DNA from: Pocillopora verrucosa
Lineage: Eukaryota; Cnidaria; Anthozoa; Scleractinia; Pocilloporidae
Assembly: GCF_036669915.1 (NCBI RefSeq)
Contig: NC_089317.1
Span: forward strand, 5,044,743 to 5,108,742
Length of the DNA: 64,000 bases
Direction of reading: 5' to 3'
Position 1 is the stretch's first letter. Every line of letters begins with the position of its first letter. The notes under the pieces were generated by a model. That model was given only the letters and a program-made list of their open reading frames with translations. It was not told where the DNA came from and did not search any database. The position numbers were made by a program, and so were the translations under genes. This document shows positions 11,294-22,515 of this stretch, piece after piece.

Positions 11294-12304
11294 ATGAAAC
11301 CAGATACCGAGTGGATTGTTTTGACAGTCCTGTACGCCATCACGATGCTCGCAGCGTTTGCAGGGAATGGCTTCCTCATCTACATCGTGTGCAAGAAACC
11401 TGAAGTCAGATCACTGACAAGCTTTATGTTCGTCAACATGGCCATCGCTGATTTGCTTGTAACCCTGATTGTGATGCCCTGGTCGATTTCCATAATATAT
11501 ACAGACGGTTTGTGGATGATCCCGGGAATATTTGGAAAAGTCATGTGTAAAGGTGTTGTATACACTGCCTATGTCACTATAACAGCATCCGTCCTCTGCC
11601 TGACGTTCATGGCGATCGACAGGTACTATGCCATCGTTCATCCCCTCCGCCGCCATCTTTGGTTTCGAAAGCCTAAACTAACCGTTCCATTTATTTGGAT
11701 CGCGTCACAGGTCTCCATGTCCATTTTCCTTGTTATTCAAACTGTGGAGGACTACAATAATTCTTCCTATTGCATGCTATCTGTTTACATCTTGGGTGAT
11801 CCAGATAGGGCTCTTCGAGGAATATACCTCCTCCTTTTCGTCGTCAACTATTTCATCCCCTTAGCAGTTATTTCTTGCCTGTATACCATAACTGCATGTA
11901 ATTTATGGTTCCATGTTGCACCTGGAGTAAACAATTTGAGAGGAAATCGAGCGCAACTCGAAACCTCTAAGAGGAGAGTGGTTCGGATGCTTATTATTGT
12001 TACCTGTGCCTTTGCCCTTTGTTGGCTCCCACCACAAGTGGTTCACATGATGCAAATCATTCACGCATCTAAGGCCCACCAACATATACAGCCGATTGTC
12101 AGCTTTGTGTGTTTTTGGTTTGGACACGCCAACAGTGCCGTTAACCCATGGCTGTACATTTTTCTGAGCACCAAGATAAACACAGCATTTACTAGGATCG
12201 TCAGTAGGAAAAGCAGCCGGTTGACTTCAAGTCTCACCATCAAAACATCAGATGCCGTCTTACCACCTGAAGATGAAGCAATCCAGAAAGAATCAACGAT
12301 ATAA
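11294..12304 (+). CDS. Class A (rhodopsin-like) GPCR, peptide-receptor-like, copy 1
   Basis: This single-exon gene encodes a 336-residue seven-helix plasma-membrane receptor expected to couple an extracellular ligand to G proteins. Visible hallmarks are GN at 24-25 (TM1), the TM2 aspartate D53 in NMAIADLL, the disulfide pair C85 and C160, DRY at 109-111, CWLPP at 243-247 and NPWLY at 284-288. The overall style resembles neuropeptide FF/NPY/QRFP-type receptors, but the ligand cannot be told from sequence. An upstream in-frame ATG at 11207 would add 29 residues with an NFS glycosylation site. Copies 2 and 3 differ in the length of an A-run there and are out of frame, so the shared ATG at 11294 is preferred. 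The tail is rich in Ser/Thr and ends in STI, a class I PDZ-ligand pattern. It is one of three copies spaced about 10-12 kb apart. Confidence 0.9.
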   Translation: MKPDTEWIVLTVLYAITMLAAFAGNGFLIYIVCKKPEVRSLTSFMFVNMAIADLLVTLIVMPWSISIIYTDGLWMIPGIFGKVMCKGVVYTAYVTITASVLCLTFMAIDRYYAIVHPLRRHLWFRKPKLTVPFIWIASQVSMSIFLVIQTVEDYNNSSYCMLSVYILGDPDRALRGIYLLLFVVNYFIPLAVISCLYTITACNLWFHVAPGVNNLRGNRAQLETSKRRVVRMLIIVTCAFALCWLPPQVVHMMQIIHASKAHQHIQPIVSFVCFWFGHANSAVNPWLYIFLSTKINTAFTRIVSRKSSRLTSSLTIKTSDAVLPPEDEAIQKESTI

Positions 12305-12513
12305 TCCCTCTCATAACATGAAACTTTTATTACGAATTTGGTAACTGTAAGATAGGAACTCGCTTAAAACGGATTTGCGTATTACTAATTATATAATATA
12401 ATACAAACACCTGTATACGGTTTCAGAAAAGTTACTGTAGTAATCCGAGTAATTTGATGAGAAATTGATAATTGCAACTAATTTCGACAAGAACCGTTCT
12501 ATCGGCTGGTAAG

Positions 12514-12519
12514 AATAAA
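12514..12519 (+). terminator. Candidate poly(A) signal of receptor copy 1
   Basis: AATAAA lies about 210 bases after the stop codon. The same hexamer is conserved after copy 2 at 22280-22285. In unit 3 this stretch is deleted, so copy 3 must use another site. Confidence 0.4.
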
Positions 12520-12589
12520 AAAGGGGATCCGTGGCATAGTGAACTATAGGAAGAAGCATACTGGCATTGCTTCTGCGATGTTCTAGGCA

Positions 12590-12745
12590 GTGTGGTGAGG
12601 GTGCTGAACTAGTGATCTGGTGGTCACGGGTGCAAGCCCTCTACTCTAATACTTGCTGGATTTGTTCTCGTTTTTCCGTAGGGTCGATTCCTTGACTCGC
12701 TTTGTATACAGCCAACTGGTGTGCCCCCTGCTGGTTGGTTTTTTA
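12590..12745 (+). mobile_element. tRNA-derived SINE-like sequence, unit 1
   Basis: A TGGTGAGGGTGC box-A-like stretch is followed by a degenerate box B in GGGTGCAAGCCC. A 3' part contains the hairpin CCAACTGGTG...CTGCTGGTTGG. I associate this layout with cnidarian SINEs from memory. The counterpart is at 22360-22515 in unit 2. Unit 3 lacks the region by a deletion between about 34017 and 34022. Confidence 0.4.
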
Positions 12746-12994
12746 AAGAATTTTATTATTTACAACATCTGTTTTCCAATTTGATTGAAGTGAGCATGAG
12801 AGCCCTATGGGGTATTGGTCAAAAAGGAAACACTGACATGTTTATTCAGTGCTCCGGATAGCGTCAACTAAGCGTATTTGCATACCGTTTTCGCGATAAT
12901 AATTTAATTTTCACTATTTCAGATTATAATTAGCTGTTCTGAAAGGAGATTTGTAAGAGCCTTCGGTTATGACATACACAATTAAAGCAAAAGA

Positions 12995-13075
12995 AATACT
13001 TATGGACCAAGAATCGTCTCATTCCGTTTAGAATGGAGCGCGCTAACCACTTGGCCACCCGATCTCCCTTAAGGT
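12995..13075 (-). mobile_element. Second tRNA-like SINE fragment (minus strand), unit 1
   Basis: The minus strand reads GGTGGCCAAGTGGTTAGCGC, a good tRNA D-arm/box A. The box B is weak, so this is not a working tRNA gene. Copies lie at 22745-22835 and 34125-34215. Confidence 0.35.
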
Positions 13076-14044
13076 TGTAATATTTGTTCTTTTTTTTTGT
13101 CTGAATTTGTTCTGAAATAATATAATTAAAAAAAACAACAACAACAACAACTGAAAAGGAAAAGAGAAAATGAAGGTAATATTCAGGGGCTTGGACATCT
13201 GAGAAGAATATAGAGAATTAGAGTTCAATTTTCAGAACTATCCAGCAAATGAATAAATTTTAATAAGAATGAGAAGATAGGCGTTGTGAAACGAGGTATT
13301 TCACAGTCATTACCGGCGATCTAGCAAATTAGCGAAGTAGCTAATTAGCGCGCGCGAAAAGTGCAATTCACCTGTCCGGTATATACTAATTTGTTTTGTT
13401 TATTCATTTTTTCATCGATACTAACCAATCGTTCCTCACAGTTTTCTTTAATTCTGTAGCACGCAATGATAGTTTTCTTTAATTCTGAAGCACACAATGA
13501 TAGTTTCAGCTGAAATCCAAGTAAGAGCTCTGTGGAATCGGACGTTAATTTTGTTTTTTAGGTTTCAAGTGTCATAGGGACAAAATGGGGACAATAGGAT
13601 AAAATGAGATTTTCAAGAGGAGCTCGGTAATCCCTCGACAAAATACCATAAGAAAGTATGCTCTTTATTTAAAAACGAACATGCAGCTGGGAACCTTAAA
13701 AAGATAATCTGTGACTTCGTTAAGAATTTGAACATCAGACCTTCCCATGGTGCTTTAAACTACGGAGCTGCGTTACAAGCCAGTCCAGCATACTGATAAG
13801 ATCGGCAATCAGTATTTGCTTGAATATTCATCGGAAACTTTCGAGGGGGGAGGAGATGGGAGAGACTCTGTGACCCTTAGTAGGTGGAGTAGGAGCACGC
13901 CTCATCTTATGTCATCTTGTTATATCCTGGATTCGACTCCCCGGCGATTCTGGTACTTGTGGGTTGCCTTGGTTACCGTTTTTTTTCCTCTAGCCATCTT
14001 AATTTTCTCCCAATATTGATAAGATCGATATCATTTTTGGATTA
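13076..14044. other. No gene seen
   Basis: Non-coding spacer of the array, repeated after receptor copy 3 (about 34216-35130) and shortened after copy 2. It contains a CAA-rich run near 13135-13150 and a near-tandem repeat of about 30 bp at 13440-13500. Confidence 0.5.
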
Positions 14045-14453
14045 TCCAGAAAAAATAAGAATTCTCGTGAAGGAAATAACCGTGATTGGCCTTGGAGAAG
14101 AGGTCGAAAAAAATACAAAACAAGGAACGTCTCAGTGAACACGACGAAACAAATATCAAATTCGTAGAAGAGGCCATTAATTGCATACCTCTGGCAAATG
14201 AAGATGGAGCTGATTTTGAAAATGCCGCTTTCATTTTTAATCCTCCAGTCAGGCAGTTTATTGTTATAGCAGGAAAGGGTGATTCGGAATATTACTGCTT
14301 CGAGGATGGCAGCAACAATATAACCTGTAAATGTGTCCGCAAACCCTGACTGATGTACCTCTGAAACGAAGGCACATTAGGTTTTTCTAGTATCACCTTG
14401 CTATTGTTTCTTGCTGAAATAGTCATCAAGGCTTTCAGGTCTAATTAAGTGTT
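14045..14453 (+). pseudogene. Degenerate conserved ORF with C-terminal hydrophobic segment, copy 1
   Basis: The reading frame has a charged start (PEKIRI, GLGEEVEK), a middle region (IKFVEEAINCIPL, FENAAFIF), a Cys-bearing stretch (ITCKCVRKP) and then a hydrophobic helix (SITLLLFLAEVVIKAF in the unit 3 copy). In unit 1 an A-run frameshift near 14110 and a TGG-to-TGA change after CVRKP break it. No protein family is recognised. Copies lie at about 35133-35534 and, truncated, at 23040-23270. Each copy is broken at different places, so an older intact gene or element ORF is plausible. Confidence 0.4.
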
Positions 14454-15779
14454 ATCTTGGCGAGTTAAATATAGGTTTTATGTCTCATTTAGTTGTGCAT
14501 TTTAGAGCCCCAAACACTCTAGCCAAAGGTACCGGTTTAGTTAATTTCTCTGCGATACACAGAACGTCACTGCCTTCGTAGTTCCCGATCGCTATGTTCT
14601 GAAAGCCGCTCTTGCAGATTAAATTGTTGAGTACTGCCAACTAAATGCAAGGAGATCTTAGATGCGACCTCCCTTTGAAAAGGCCTCTATGGAAAAAGAG
14701 AGTGTTTGAAGTGCTATTACAATTAAAGGTTTTTTAAGGTTAGTATTCAAAGATTGTATCAGTCTCACCCCCTTACAATACGTTTCATTGTTGTCTTTCT
14801 CCTCTGGTTGTGCAATTACTCGAACTTGAAATTTTGTTTCTAAACTGGTCGTGTTGAGAACTTTATTTTCAGTTTTTTAAATTTCACACGTAAAAGTTTT
14901 AGCTGATTATTGTATAGTAGTTGTGCGAGTCTTATCAAGTTCAGAAGCCCGCAGGGTCGAACTCGTAATTTAAACATTAACAATAGTTTGTGCTGACTCT
15001 ATTTATGAGGCTTGTTTCTCGAACGAAGACGTTCGTCGGTGGTCATGTTTGGATGTGTTTAGTGAACTTGTATAAAAAATACATTTGACCGGGTCAGAAT
15101 TTTGAACAAGGGGTTAAACTCTGTAGAGACAGTCAGCGCATTACCCACATGTTCACTAATAAGGTACTTTAGAGCATGCACTACAGTGAATAAAAGAGAG
15201 GGACAATTTGGTTAGCTGTAGAAAATGTAATAAAGAAGAAGACAACCAGGAGTCTTGTGCCTCCTGTTAGTGTGGGTTTTCTCAAAAGCTAGTTCTCCCT
15301 GGCATTGAACCTTATAGAAGGTTATACAATGGACAGCTAACGAAGTTACTCAGACACCCATCTACGAGACTGTTGCCAAAGTCGAAATAAAAATGAAGAA
15401 AATTTTGAAGCAAAAAAGAAGAGACGTAAGCATATTTTTGCATTATTTACGATACTACATTTTATTATTCATCGCGAGAAATGTATAGAAAATCTCTGCA
15501 TGCAATGATACATGGTTCTAATATTTTTCTTACCAAGACAGAATTTCCCCTTACCAAATCAATACAATATCAAACAGGCAAGTGATAAGAAAAAACAAAT
15601 ATATCAGCTAGGGGATTATTAGTTGATCCAATACCAAATTCTCAGAGCTAACATCATAAGAGTTGTATAGCAGACAGTAAGGAAAATTAATAATGAGATT
15701 TCCTAGCCTTTGTTACCTATTCTGTTCTTTTGACTTTGTGTTTTTGATTTTTGATTTTTAGCATAACAGGAAACGCAAA
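14454..15779. other. No gene seen
   Basis: Spacer closing unit 1 and repeated closely at 23275-24340 and 35535-36940. ORFs on either strand shift frame between the three copies. Confidence 0.5.
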
Positions 15780-15912
15780 GTAATTGTGATAGAGATTCAG
15801 TTAAAAAAAAAAAAGTGTGCACATATTGATCAAACGATGGTGGAGTGTTAACAAGGTCACCTTCAGCCTCACTCCAAATCAAAGGCTTGGCAACTAAGTA
15901 CACAACCGTAAA

Positions 15913-16170
15913 ATGGCCTATTCAAAGGGAAATAGATTGTCTAGAAATCCTGAAAGACTGCGAACGTTGTGGAAATGCATAATAAAGTACCGTATTGATA
16001 AAGTAAATAACACAGTTATAAGGTCATTCAATTCAGAATCCCGCTGCATGATCCTTCACGATAAAGTTTTATGGCGAAAAGTGGGTCATTTCGCTCTAAT
16101 GCCGGATCATCTCCGATACATAATTTGCGTAGTTCTATTTATGTTATACAGATACGGCACGTCTCGATGA
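15913..16170 (+). CDS. Hypothetical 85-residue ORF, unit 2 copy
   Basis: This ATG ORF has a basic start (MAYSKGNRLSRNPERL) and a hydrophobic patch near the end (IICVVLFMLYRYG). It is not recognised. The unit 4 copy (37073-37330) is also open and the unit 1 copy is broken. The two open copies differ by about a dozen residues, nearly all amino-acid-changing, which argues against constraint. It could be an accidental ORF in repeated DNA. Confidence 0.25.
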   Translation: MAYSKGNRLSRNPERLRTLWKCIIKYRIDKVNNTVIRSFNSESRCMILHDKVLWRKVGHFALMPDHLRYIICVVLFMLYRYGTSR

Positions 16171-16925
16171 ATCAATTTCTCCCTTTAGTAATGTTTGGTT
16201 GAGTGGCGTGAAATACGCGTTTTTGCATACGTTGTGGTGGTTTATCAGTAACATAAGCCGCCCAAACTGAGTTGGAGTATTGTCACTGTTCTCGAAATAA
16301 ACTGTTTTTCGTTGCAGTAAACACCAGCAAAAACCAGGTGATGATGTTTGGTACATGAAGAGTCCTTTAGGAAAGAGCCATTTGGAAAATTATTTCCAAG
16401 GCCGCCAAAAATTCGGGAATCCTTGGCATAGTCATTAACCACTCTGTACGGATTTCGTCCATCTCACATCTCTTTTCAATGCAAGATGGAGAAACCTCAA
16501 AAAATTTTGTTGGTTTATAACATAAGTACTAACTTTAAGTACTAACTTGGTTTTTTCTACTCAATTAATGGCCCCTGCGCGCTTTGTGCTTGGGCCATAA
16601 ATCCGAGCGAAAAAAACTCAGTCTGTAACATGCAGAGCGGCTCTCGAACTCGGTTAGTAAGAGGTATCTCGTGCTCTTCAAACTTCCCGCGTACATCCAT
16701 ACCTCGATGTACGCACGCTAAGCATGGACCAATTCTTTATTATAACATAGCGTGCGTCCTAGCCCTATATAAGTCCTATTGAGCTACTATGAACAAAATC
16801 TTTGTTATAATATAATTCAAATAGTACGCGCGCTCTGATTAGCCAGAAAACCATTTTACATGAGCGCATGTAAACACGGTTTTCGTTCCTCTTTCATTAG
16901 TTATTTTATAAAATACATGTACTAC

Positions 16926-17048
16926 ATTTCCGTGCTTACATAGCTTGATGTAAACACTTGGGAGGTTGGGAAAACACTCGATAAGCTGCTTATGACGTGT
17001 TCTCCCAACCTCCCGCGTGTTTACATCAGGCTATATAAACACAGAAAC
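16926..17048. repeat. Long inverted repeat (hairpin), unit 2
   Basis: The left arm (about 16926-16977, with CTTGGGAGGTTGGGAAAACAC) is complementary to the right arm (about 16996-17048, with GTGTTCTCCCAACCTCCCG). The arms are about 50 bases with few mismatches around a loop of about 20 bases. It looks like a small foldback or MITE-type insertion. Confidence 0.7.
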
Positions 17049-20000
17049 GATTTTACATTTCTTCATTTTCGCACGCCTGTGTGTAAATAAGATGACGTAA
17101 GCATTTTCTTTTACCTGGCTTCAGAGTTTCCGTCCTGTTAAGCTGCGGTGCAGTTTTCCTTCTCTTCATTTAGTTTGGGTTTTCTAATTTCTTGTTTACA
17201 CCAGGAAAGCGTTATCCATCTAAAATGGAGATTTTCGGGGAATGTTTTACTTTAATTTTTTATGAGGAAGAGACTTTTATTATTCTTTTCTGTGATCAGC
17301 ACTTTTCATGTTCTGCTTATATTTAAATACTACCCTGAATCAGGTGTAGTCTCCAGAATCACGTTTGAATCTAAACTGGGATGTCTTCCTTAATGCAACT
17401 TGGAACTATCCTAGATTGAAAATTTGAAATACGTCTTCGGGTCAGTGAAAATAACGAGATTTTCGAAAAATGGCTCTCTGCATTTGGGATTTATTTGGCA
17501 AGGAATTGGTAATTTAAGATCCAGGACTGTAAATATTATATATGAATGAGGAGAAAATATATGGGAGTTTCGTCAGTTGGATTCGAAAAGGCAGATCGGA
17601 AAAGCGACACAAGACACCCACTGTGATCCACTCCAACCATAAATTAACCATGTAAACATATTTTCCAAAATTCTGATCACTAAAGAGTTTTAGCGAAGAC
17701 CGTGTTACCAAGCAAAACATACGAAATGAAAAAAAATGATAACAAATTGAACATTTTTCAGCTATTTTGAAAACTGATAAGTCTTTTAAAAATATCCATA
17801 GTGATGGCGTAGGCATTATGCACGAAAAAATAGCTGCATAGAAAATAGTAAACATATTTTCAGTTATTTGTATAACAAAACGAGGGTACGGAAAGCTACA
17901 GCGCAATCTTAACAAAATAGGAAAAAAGATTAAAAATAAAACAATTTGGATTGACGTAATTCGAAATTGAAAATGTAAATATTTGACAGAAAGATTTTAT
18001 CAAGGTGTTTTGGTCGAATTTTACACAGCGATCACCATGCTTGAATCTTCACGCATCGTGGAGTCAGTGGACGGCCTCTCTTTTTGAAGTAAGAAACATT
18101 TCAAAAGTGCAAGGGTAATTAAATACAGGTTTGTGAAAACATCATGAGTGGAAGACACATTTGATATTGGTAATTTTCACTTATTTATTTAGGATTGTAA
18201 ATGTATGATAATTACAACCATCCCGTCAATGCTGCCTCATCAGCGCGTCGAAAGTGTCCTGAATCGGGAGATTGTTTAAGGCAGAAGATGTTTTCATCTA
18301 GAAATATTTCTTTCTCAAGATATTACTTTTCGTCATTTTCCATCACTTGCTGTTTGATAACAAAAATGACTTTTCAGAGACTTTTTTGACTGATTTATGC
18401 ATCCAATGCAGATGTCATCAGACGTTATAATTTGTATATCTTGGGAAAAGAGGAAATAAATTTGTTGATGGTCAGTGCCAACAACAAAGTTATGGCATAC
18501 TATAGCGAGTGTTTAACTTAAACTTAATTGCACAGTGCATTATTTTTTGTCGAACTAATAGAGCCCACGGAAGGTCTGTCATTGATTCACAGCTGCTCAT
18601 GATCAAGAACAAATCGACAAATTCACAAAGAAGTAAAATGACATACGTAGAGCATAATTTCGCAATTTCCCCAGATTTCCTTCACTATCCAACATTTTCC
18701 TACATTAAAATTGTTCATTCTACCGAAGGCAACTTTCTCTTTGGCTCGTCACACTGTTCGTGAGACCACGTGGCTAATTACGCACTAAAATGAGTTTTAA
18801 AATACGGAGCACCTGCCTTAAGACTCGGGAGAAAGTAAAAAAATCTTCTTTTTGAGTTAATCTTGAATTTCCGTACGTAAAGAGAGTTTCTTTCTTGTTT
18901 GTTAGTTTTTTTTAAACTAAAGTTTATGAATTAAAATCACCGTGGAGATCTAAAGCAAAAATGGGATTATTAAAAGGAAAGGACTGTAAATGACATGTGA
19001 CATGTCCTAATTTGATGGTAAATGAATAATTGTCCCTATTCAATAAATTATGGGTAACATCCATAAAAAATACTCTGTCTCTATGTAATCCAACACACAT
19101 CTATCATATAAGGCTCGCTTTGAAGACAAATAGCTTCTAAATGGTGTTCATCAGTTTGACATCTTGACTGAGCTCTAAGTGGTTTTCTTTTTTTCTCTTT
19201 AAAGAGGAAGACTTAAGCCCGTGTTTACGTGCCTTGGAAATTAACATGAGGCATGTTGCATGTGAGATCCATTCGAGAACTCCCACACGCAATCATTTAT
19301 GTCTAATATTCCTGTCTTGTTGTCAAGAAGAGATGCGACCGAGACCCGCATTAATATTCATAGGAAATAATTTTGAAATGGTTAAAAACAGAAGTGATCA
19401 GGAATATTCTCTTTAGTTCATCAGGGTTCATCAGTCTCAGGCCACTGAATTCTCAAACCGTTGGACAGGGGAAGCAACCTTATCGATCTCCAAAGGTTTA
19501 CCGTGTTTCTTATTTCAGATCAACCTGAAAAAACGCTTGGAACAGTGCGGTTGAAATGTAAATTTTTCCCTTTTTCTAATCTTCCTTTAGTACTAAGAGG
19601 CTACAAGTCTATTTGCTGACAGCGGACTTCAGTGCATTCTATCACAGGTACGTTGAGTTGCAATGAGAAATTCAACGCTTCTTAACTGACTTTGTATGGC
19701 GAATATATTGGCAGATTAATTTCCTGTCTCCAAACTAATACTAATAACGTTACAGTCCATCAAAAATAGTTGTATACATGCGCCAAAGGTGTCTTCAATA
19801 AGATATCATACATTGTTATCGTTTCTTTCTGATCCTTTTTCTAATAATTTTCGTTATTGGTATTATGCGAACAAATGAAGGAACCGTGCAGAAAATTCAA
19901 AATAATAATAAAAAAAACTGTTTCTGAAAGTTATCTTTATTCATCGGGACGGAAAACGACAAATGAGAAGATGACAAATTTGAAACGTTTTCGTCCTAAA

Positions 20001-20097
20001 GGTAAACCAACAACAAAGACCAGTGTTGATATAATTTAAGGATGGGAATACTCAATACTTCTATGCAGAAATGCTTAACCATGACTTCATTACTAGA
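17049..20097. other. Non-coding part of array unit 2
   Basis: Repeats the spacer seen at 5030-10420. A minus-strand ORF of 133 codons (17514-17915) is cut by stops in the other units and has no motif. No gene is supported. Confidence 0.55.
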
Positions 20098-20736
20098 GGT
20101 GCGTTCCTTTGGGAGGATCTGGATTTGGATTTGTGTTACAAGATCATACAGATCACGGTGCATGAAAAGAACGACGTTTCAGACGAGCTCTCAGAGAATT
20201 CCAAAAGGTACGCTATTTTTAAGACTATGCAAGTGGGTTAGTGAGCTCTTCCCTGAATGGTTCGTCTTATTGCTCGGGCTTTTAGCACGCATTAGTCATT
20301 AGAAGTACATTTTTTCATGGTAAACTCAAACGATGAAATTAAAACAGAAGCAAATATTGATTACGATATGGATACTTGGGAACCCTGAATGCTTGCGATC
20401 AGTGGCCGATCGATTCAACGTAACAAAATCGATTTTATTTCGTGTTTATCGTAGAATTTGTGGAGCGATTGCCAACAATCTTTCCGCTCAAAAAAAAAGT
20501 ACCTACTTGTTTAAAATTGAGCACCGCTGGGCAAAATGATTAATGTCGGATCCTTCGTCCAAAGGAACGCGTTGGATCAGTGATTTAATGATCCGTCTTT
20601 AGATCACGCAGATCGGTGATCCAATGAATCCTTGTACAGAGTGGATTTGATAGATCACAGATCTGAAAATGGATTTGCTCGAAAGGAGCGCCACAGATCA
20701 GAAATCCTGATTCGGATTCTCCCAAAGGAACGCACC
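20098..20736 (+). mobile_element. Harbinger-type transposon remnant with both ends, unit 2
   Basis: This is the best-preserved copy. The left end GGTGCGTTCCTTTGGGAG at 20098 mirrors the right end, which closes with CTCCCAAAGGAACGCACC at 20736. Inside, 20333-20539 encodes 68 residues with a helix-turn-helix-like segment (ILITIWILGNPE, LRSVADRFNVTKS, RRICGAIANNLSAQ) typical of HARBI1-like transposases. At about 640 bp it lacks the DDE domain and is non-autonomous. CTA occurs near both ends, but the left copy is two bases away from the repeat, so the target duplication is unclear. Confidence 0.6.
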
Positions 20737-21059
20737 CTAAGATTTTTTCACTAAGGTTATTTATGGAGAAAATCAAAAGTCCTGCCTCATTCCTTTTCCT
20801 GTTTCCAGTATTTCTGTTCCTGTTCACAGCTTTAGTGACGTCCTGAAGTATCATCGACACAACCAATATGAACTTTGTCAAAATAAACATTTAAATGTTT
20901 TGTTTCCTTTGAATTCACAATAGATTCCTCTCACCACACCTTAGGTTGGTATCGAATAAGATTTTAGGCGGCCATGGGTGTTCCCTTGACTGATTATTTA
21001 TTCAGTAATAATAGTCTTGTCCTATTAAACTTAGGCAACAGAAAAAACAGGAACTAAAG

Positions 21060-22070
21060 ATGAAACGAAATACCGAGTGGATTGTTATGACAGTCATCTA
21101 CGCCATCACGATGCTCGTAGCGTTTGCAGGGAATAGTTTCCTCATCTACATCGTGTGGAAGAAGCCTGAAGTCAGATCACTGACAAGCTTCATATTCGTT
21201 AACATGGCCATCGCTGATTTGCTGGTAACCCTGGTTGTGATGCCTTGGTCGATTTCCGCAATGTATACAGACGGTTTGTGGATGATCCCGGGAGTATTTG
21301 TAAAAGTCATGTGCAAAGGTGCTGTATACACTGCCTACGTCACAATAACAGCATCCGTCCTCTGCCTGACGTTCATGGCGATCGACAGGTACTATGCCAT
21401 CGTTCATCCCCTCCGCCGCCATCTTTGGTTTCGAAAGCCTAAACTAACTGTTCCATTTATTTGGATCGGGTCACTGGTCTCCATGTCCATTTTCCTTGTT
21501 ATTCAAACTGTGGAGGACTACAATAATTCTTCCTATTGCACGCTATCTGTTTACATCTTGGGTGATCCAGATAGGGCTCTTCGAGGAATATACCTCCTCC
21601 TTTTCGTCGTCAACTATCTCATCCCCTTGGTCGTTATTTCTTTCCTGTATACCATCACTGCATGGAATTTATGGTTCCATGTTGCACCTGGAGTGAATAC
21701 TTTTAGAGGAAATCGAGCGCAACTGGAAACCTCCAAGAGAAGAGTGGTTCGGATGCTCATTATTGTTACCTGTGCCTTTGCCTTTTGTTAGCTCCCACCA
21801 CAAGTGGTCCACATCATGTACGTCATTCACGCATCTAAGGTTTACCTACATATACAGCCGAAAATCAGCTTTGTGTGTTTTTGGTTTGGACACGCTAACA
21901 GTGCCGTTAACCCATGGCTGTACATTTTTCTGAGCACCAAGATAAATACGGCATTTACTATGATCGTCAGTAGAAAAAGCAGCCGGTTGCCTTCAAGTCT
22001 CGCTGTCAAAACATCAGATGCCGTCTTACCACCTGAAGATGAAGCAATCCAGAAAGAATCGAGAATATAA
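21060..22070 (+). pseudogene. Class A GPCR copy 2 with one premature stop
   Basis: It matches copies 1 and 3 over all 336 codons with the same start and end. It keeps the TM2 aspartate, both loop cysteines, DRY and NPWLY. The only disruption is TAG at 21789-21791, which replaces codon 244 (TGG), the tryptophan of CWLPP in TM6. The downstream frame is intact to 22070 and ends in SRI. If read as is, the product is 243 residues and stops early in TM6. It is either a young pseudogene, a segregating null allele or a base error. Upstream, the A-run is one base shorter than in copy 1, so the 11207-type start is out of frame. Confidence 0.85.
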
Positions 22071-22359
22071 TCTCTCTCATAACATGAAACTTTTATTACC
22101 AATTTGGTAACTGTAAAATAGAAACTCGCTTAAAACGGATTTGCGTATTACTAATTATAGAATATAATACAAACACTTATAGAAGGTTTCATAAAAGTTA
22201 CTGCAGTAATCCGAGTAATTTCATGAGAAATCGATAATTGCAACTTAATTCGACAAAAACTGTTCTATCGGCTGGTAAGAATAAAAAGGGAGATCCGTGG
22301 CAGAGTAAACTATAGGAAGAAGCATACTGGCATTGCTTCTTCGATGTTTGAGGCAGTGT

Positions 22360-22515
22360 GGTGAGGGTGCTGAACTAGTGATCTGGTGGTCACGGATGAA
22401 AGCCCTCTACCTTATTACTCGCTGGATTTGTTTACGTTTTTCCCTAAGGTCGATTCCTTGACTCGGTTTGTATACAGCCAACTGGTGTGCCCTCTGCTGG
22501 TTGGGATTTTCAAAA
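22360..22515 (+). mobile_element. tRNA-derived SINE-like sequence, unit 2
   Basis: Counterpart of 12590-12745 with the same box-A-like TGGTGAGGGTGC and the same 3' CCAACTGGTG hairpin. Confidence 0.4.

Larger units (their letters stand above)
1..15779 (+). repeat. Segmental tandem duplication, unit 1 (left edge off window)
   Basis: This is the first of four head-to-tail copies of one segment. The opening bases recur near 15780 and 36943, and the receptor, the Harbinger remnant and the flanking DNA recur in the same order. Unit 1 is the longest because it holds a private insertion of a Mutator-like/exonuclease pseudogene (about 760-4440). It also keeps a stretch (about 6655-9030) that unit 3 shares but units 2 and 4 lack. 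The boundaries are conventional, set at the repeated opening sequence. Confidence 0.85.

Noticed and set aside
11380-11656. Antisense ORFs within the receptor genes (also at 21146-21422 and 32897-33173)
   Set aside because: They are complements of the conserved receptor coding sequence and recur only because the receptor does.
17514-17915. 133-codon minus-strand ORF, with shorter versions at 5469-5657 and 25438-25737
   Set aside because: Frames are cut by stops and indels between units, and there are no motifs; treated as spacer.
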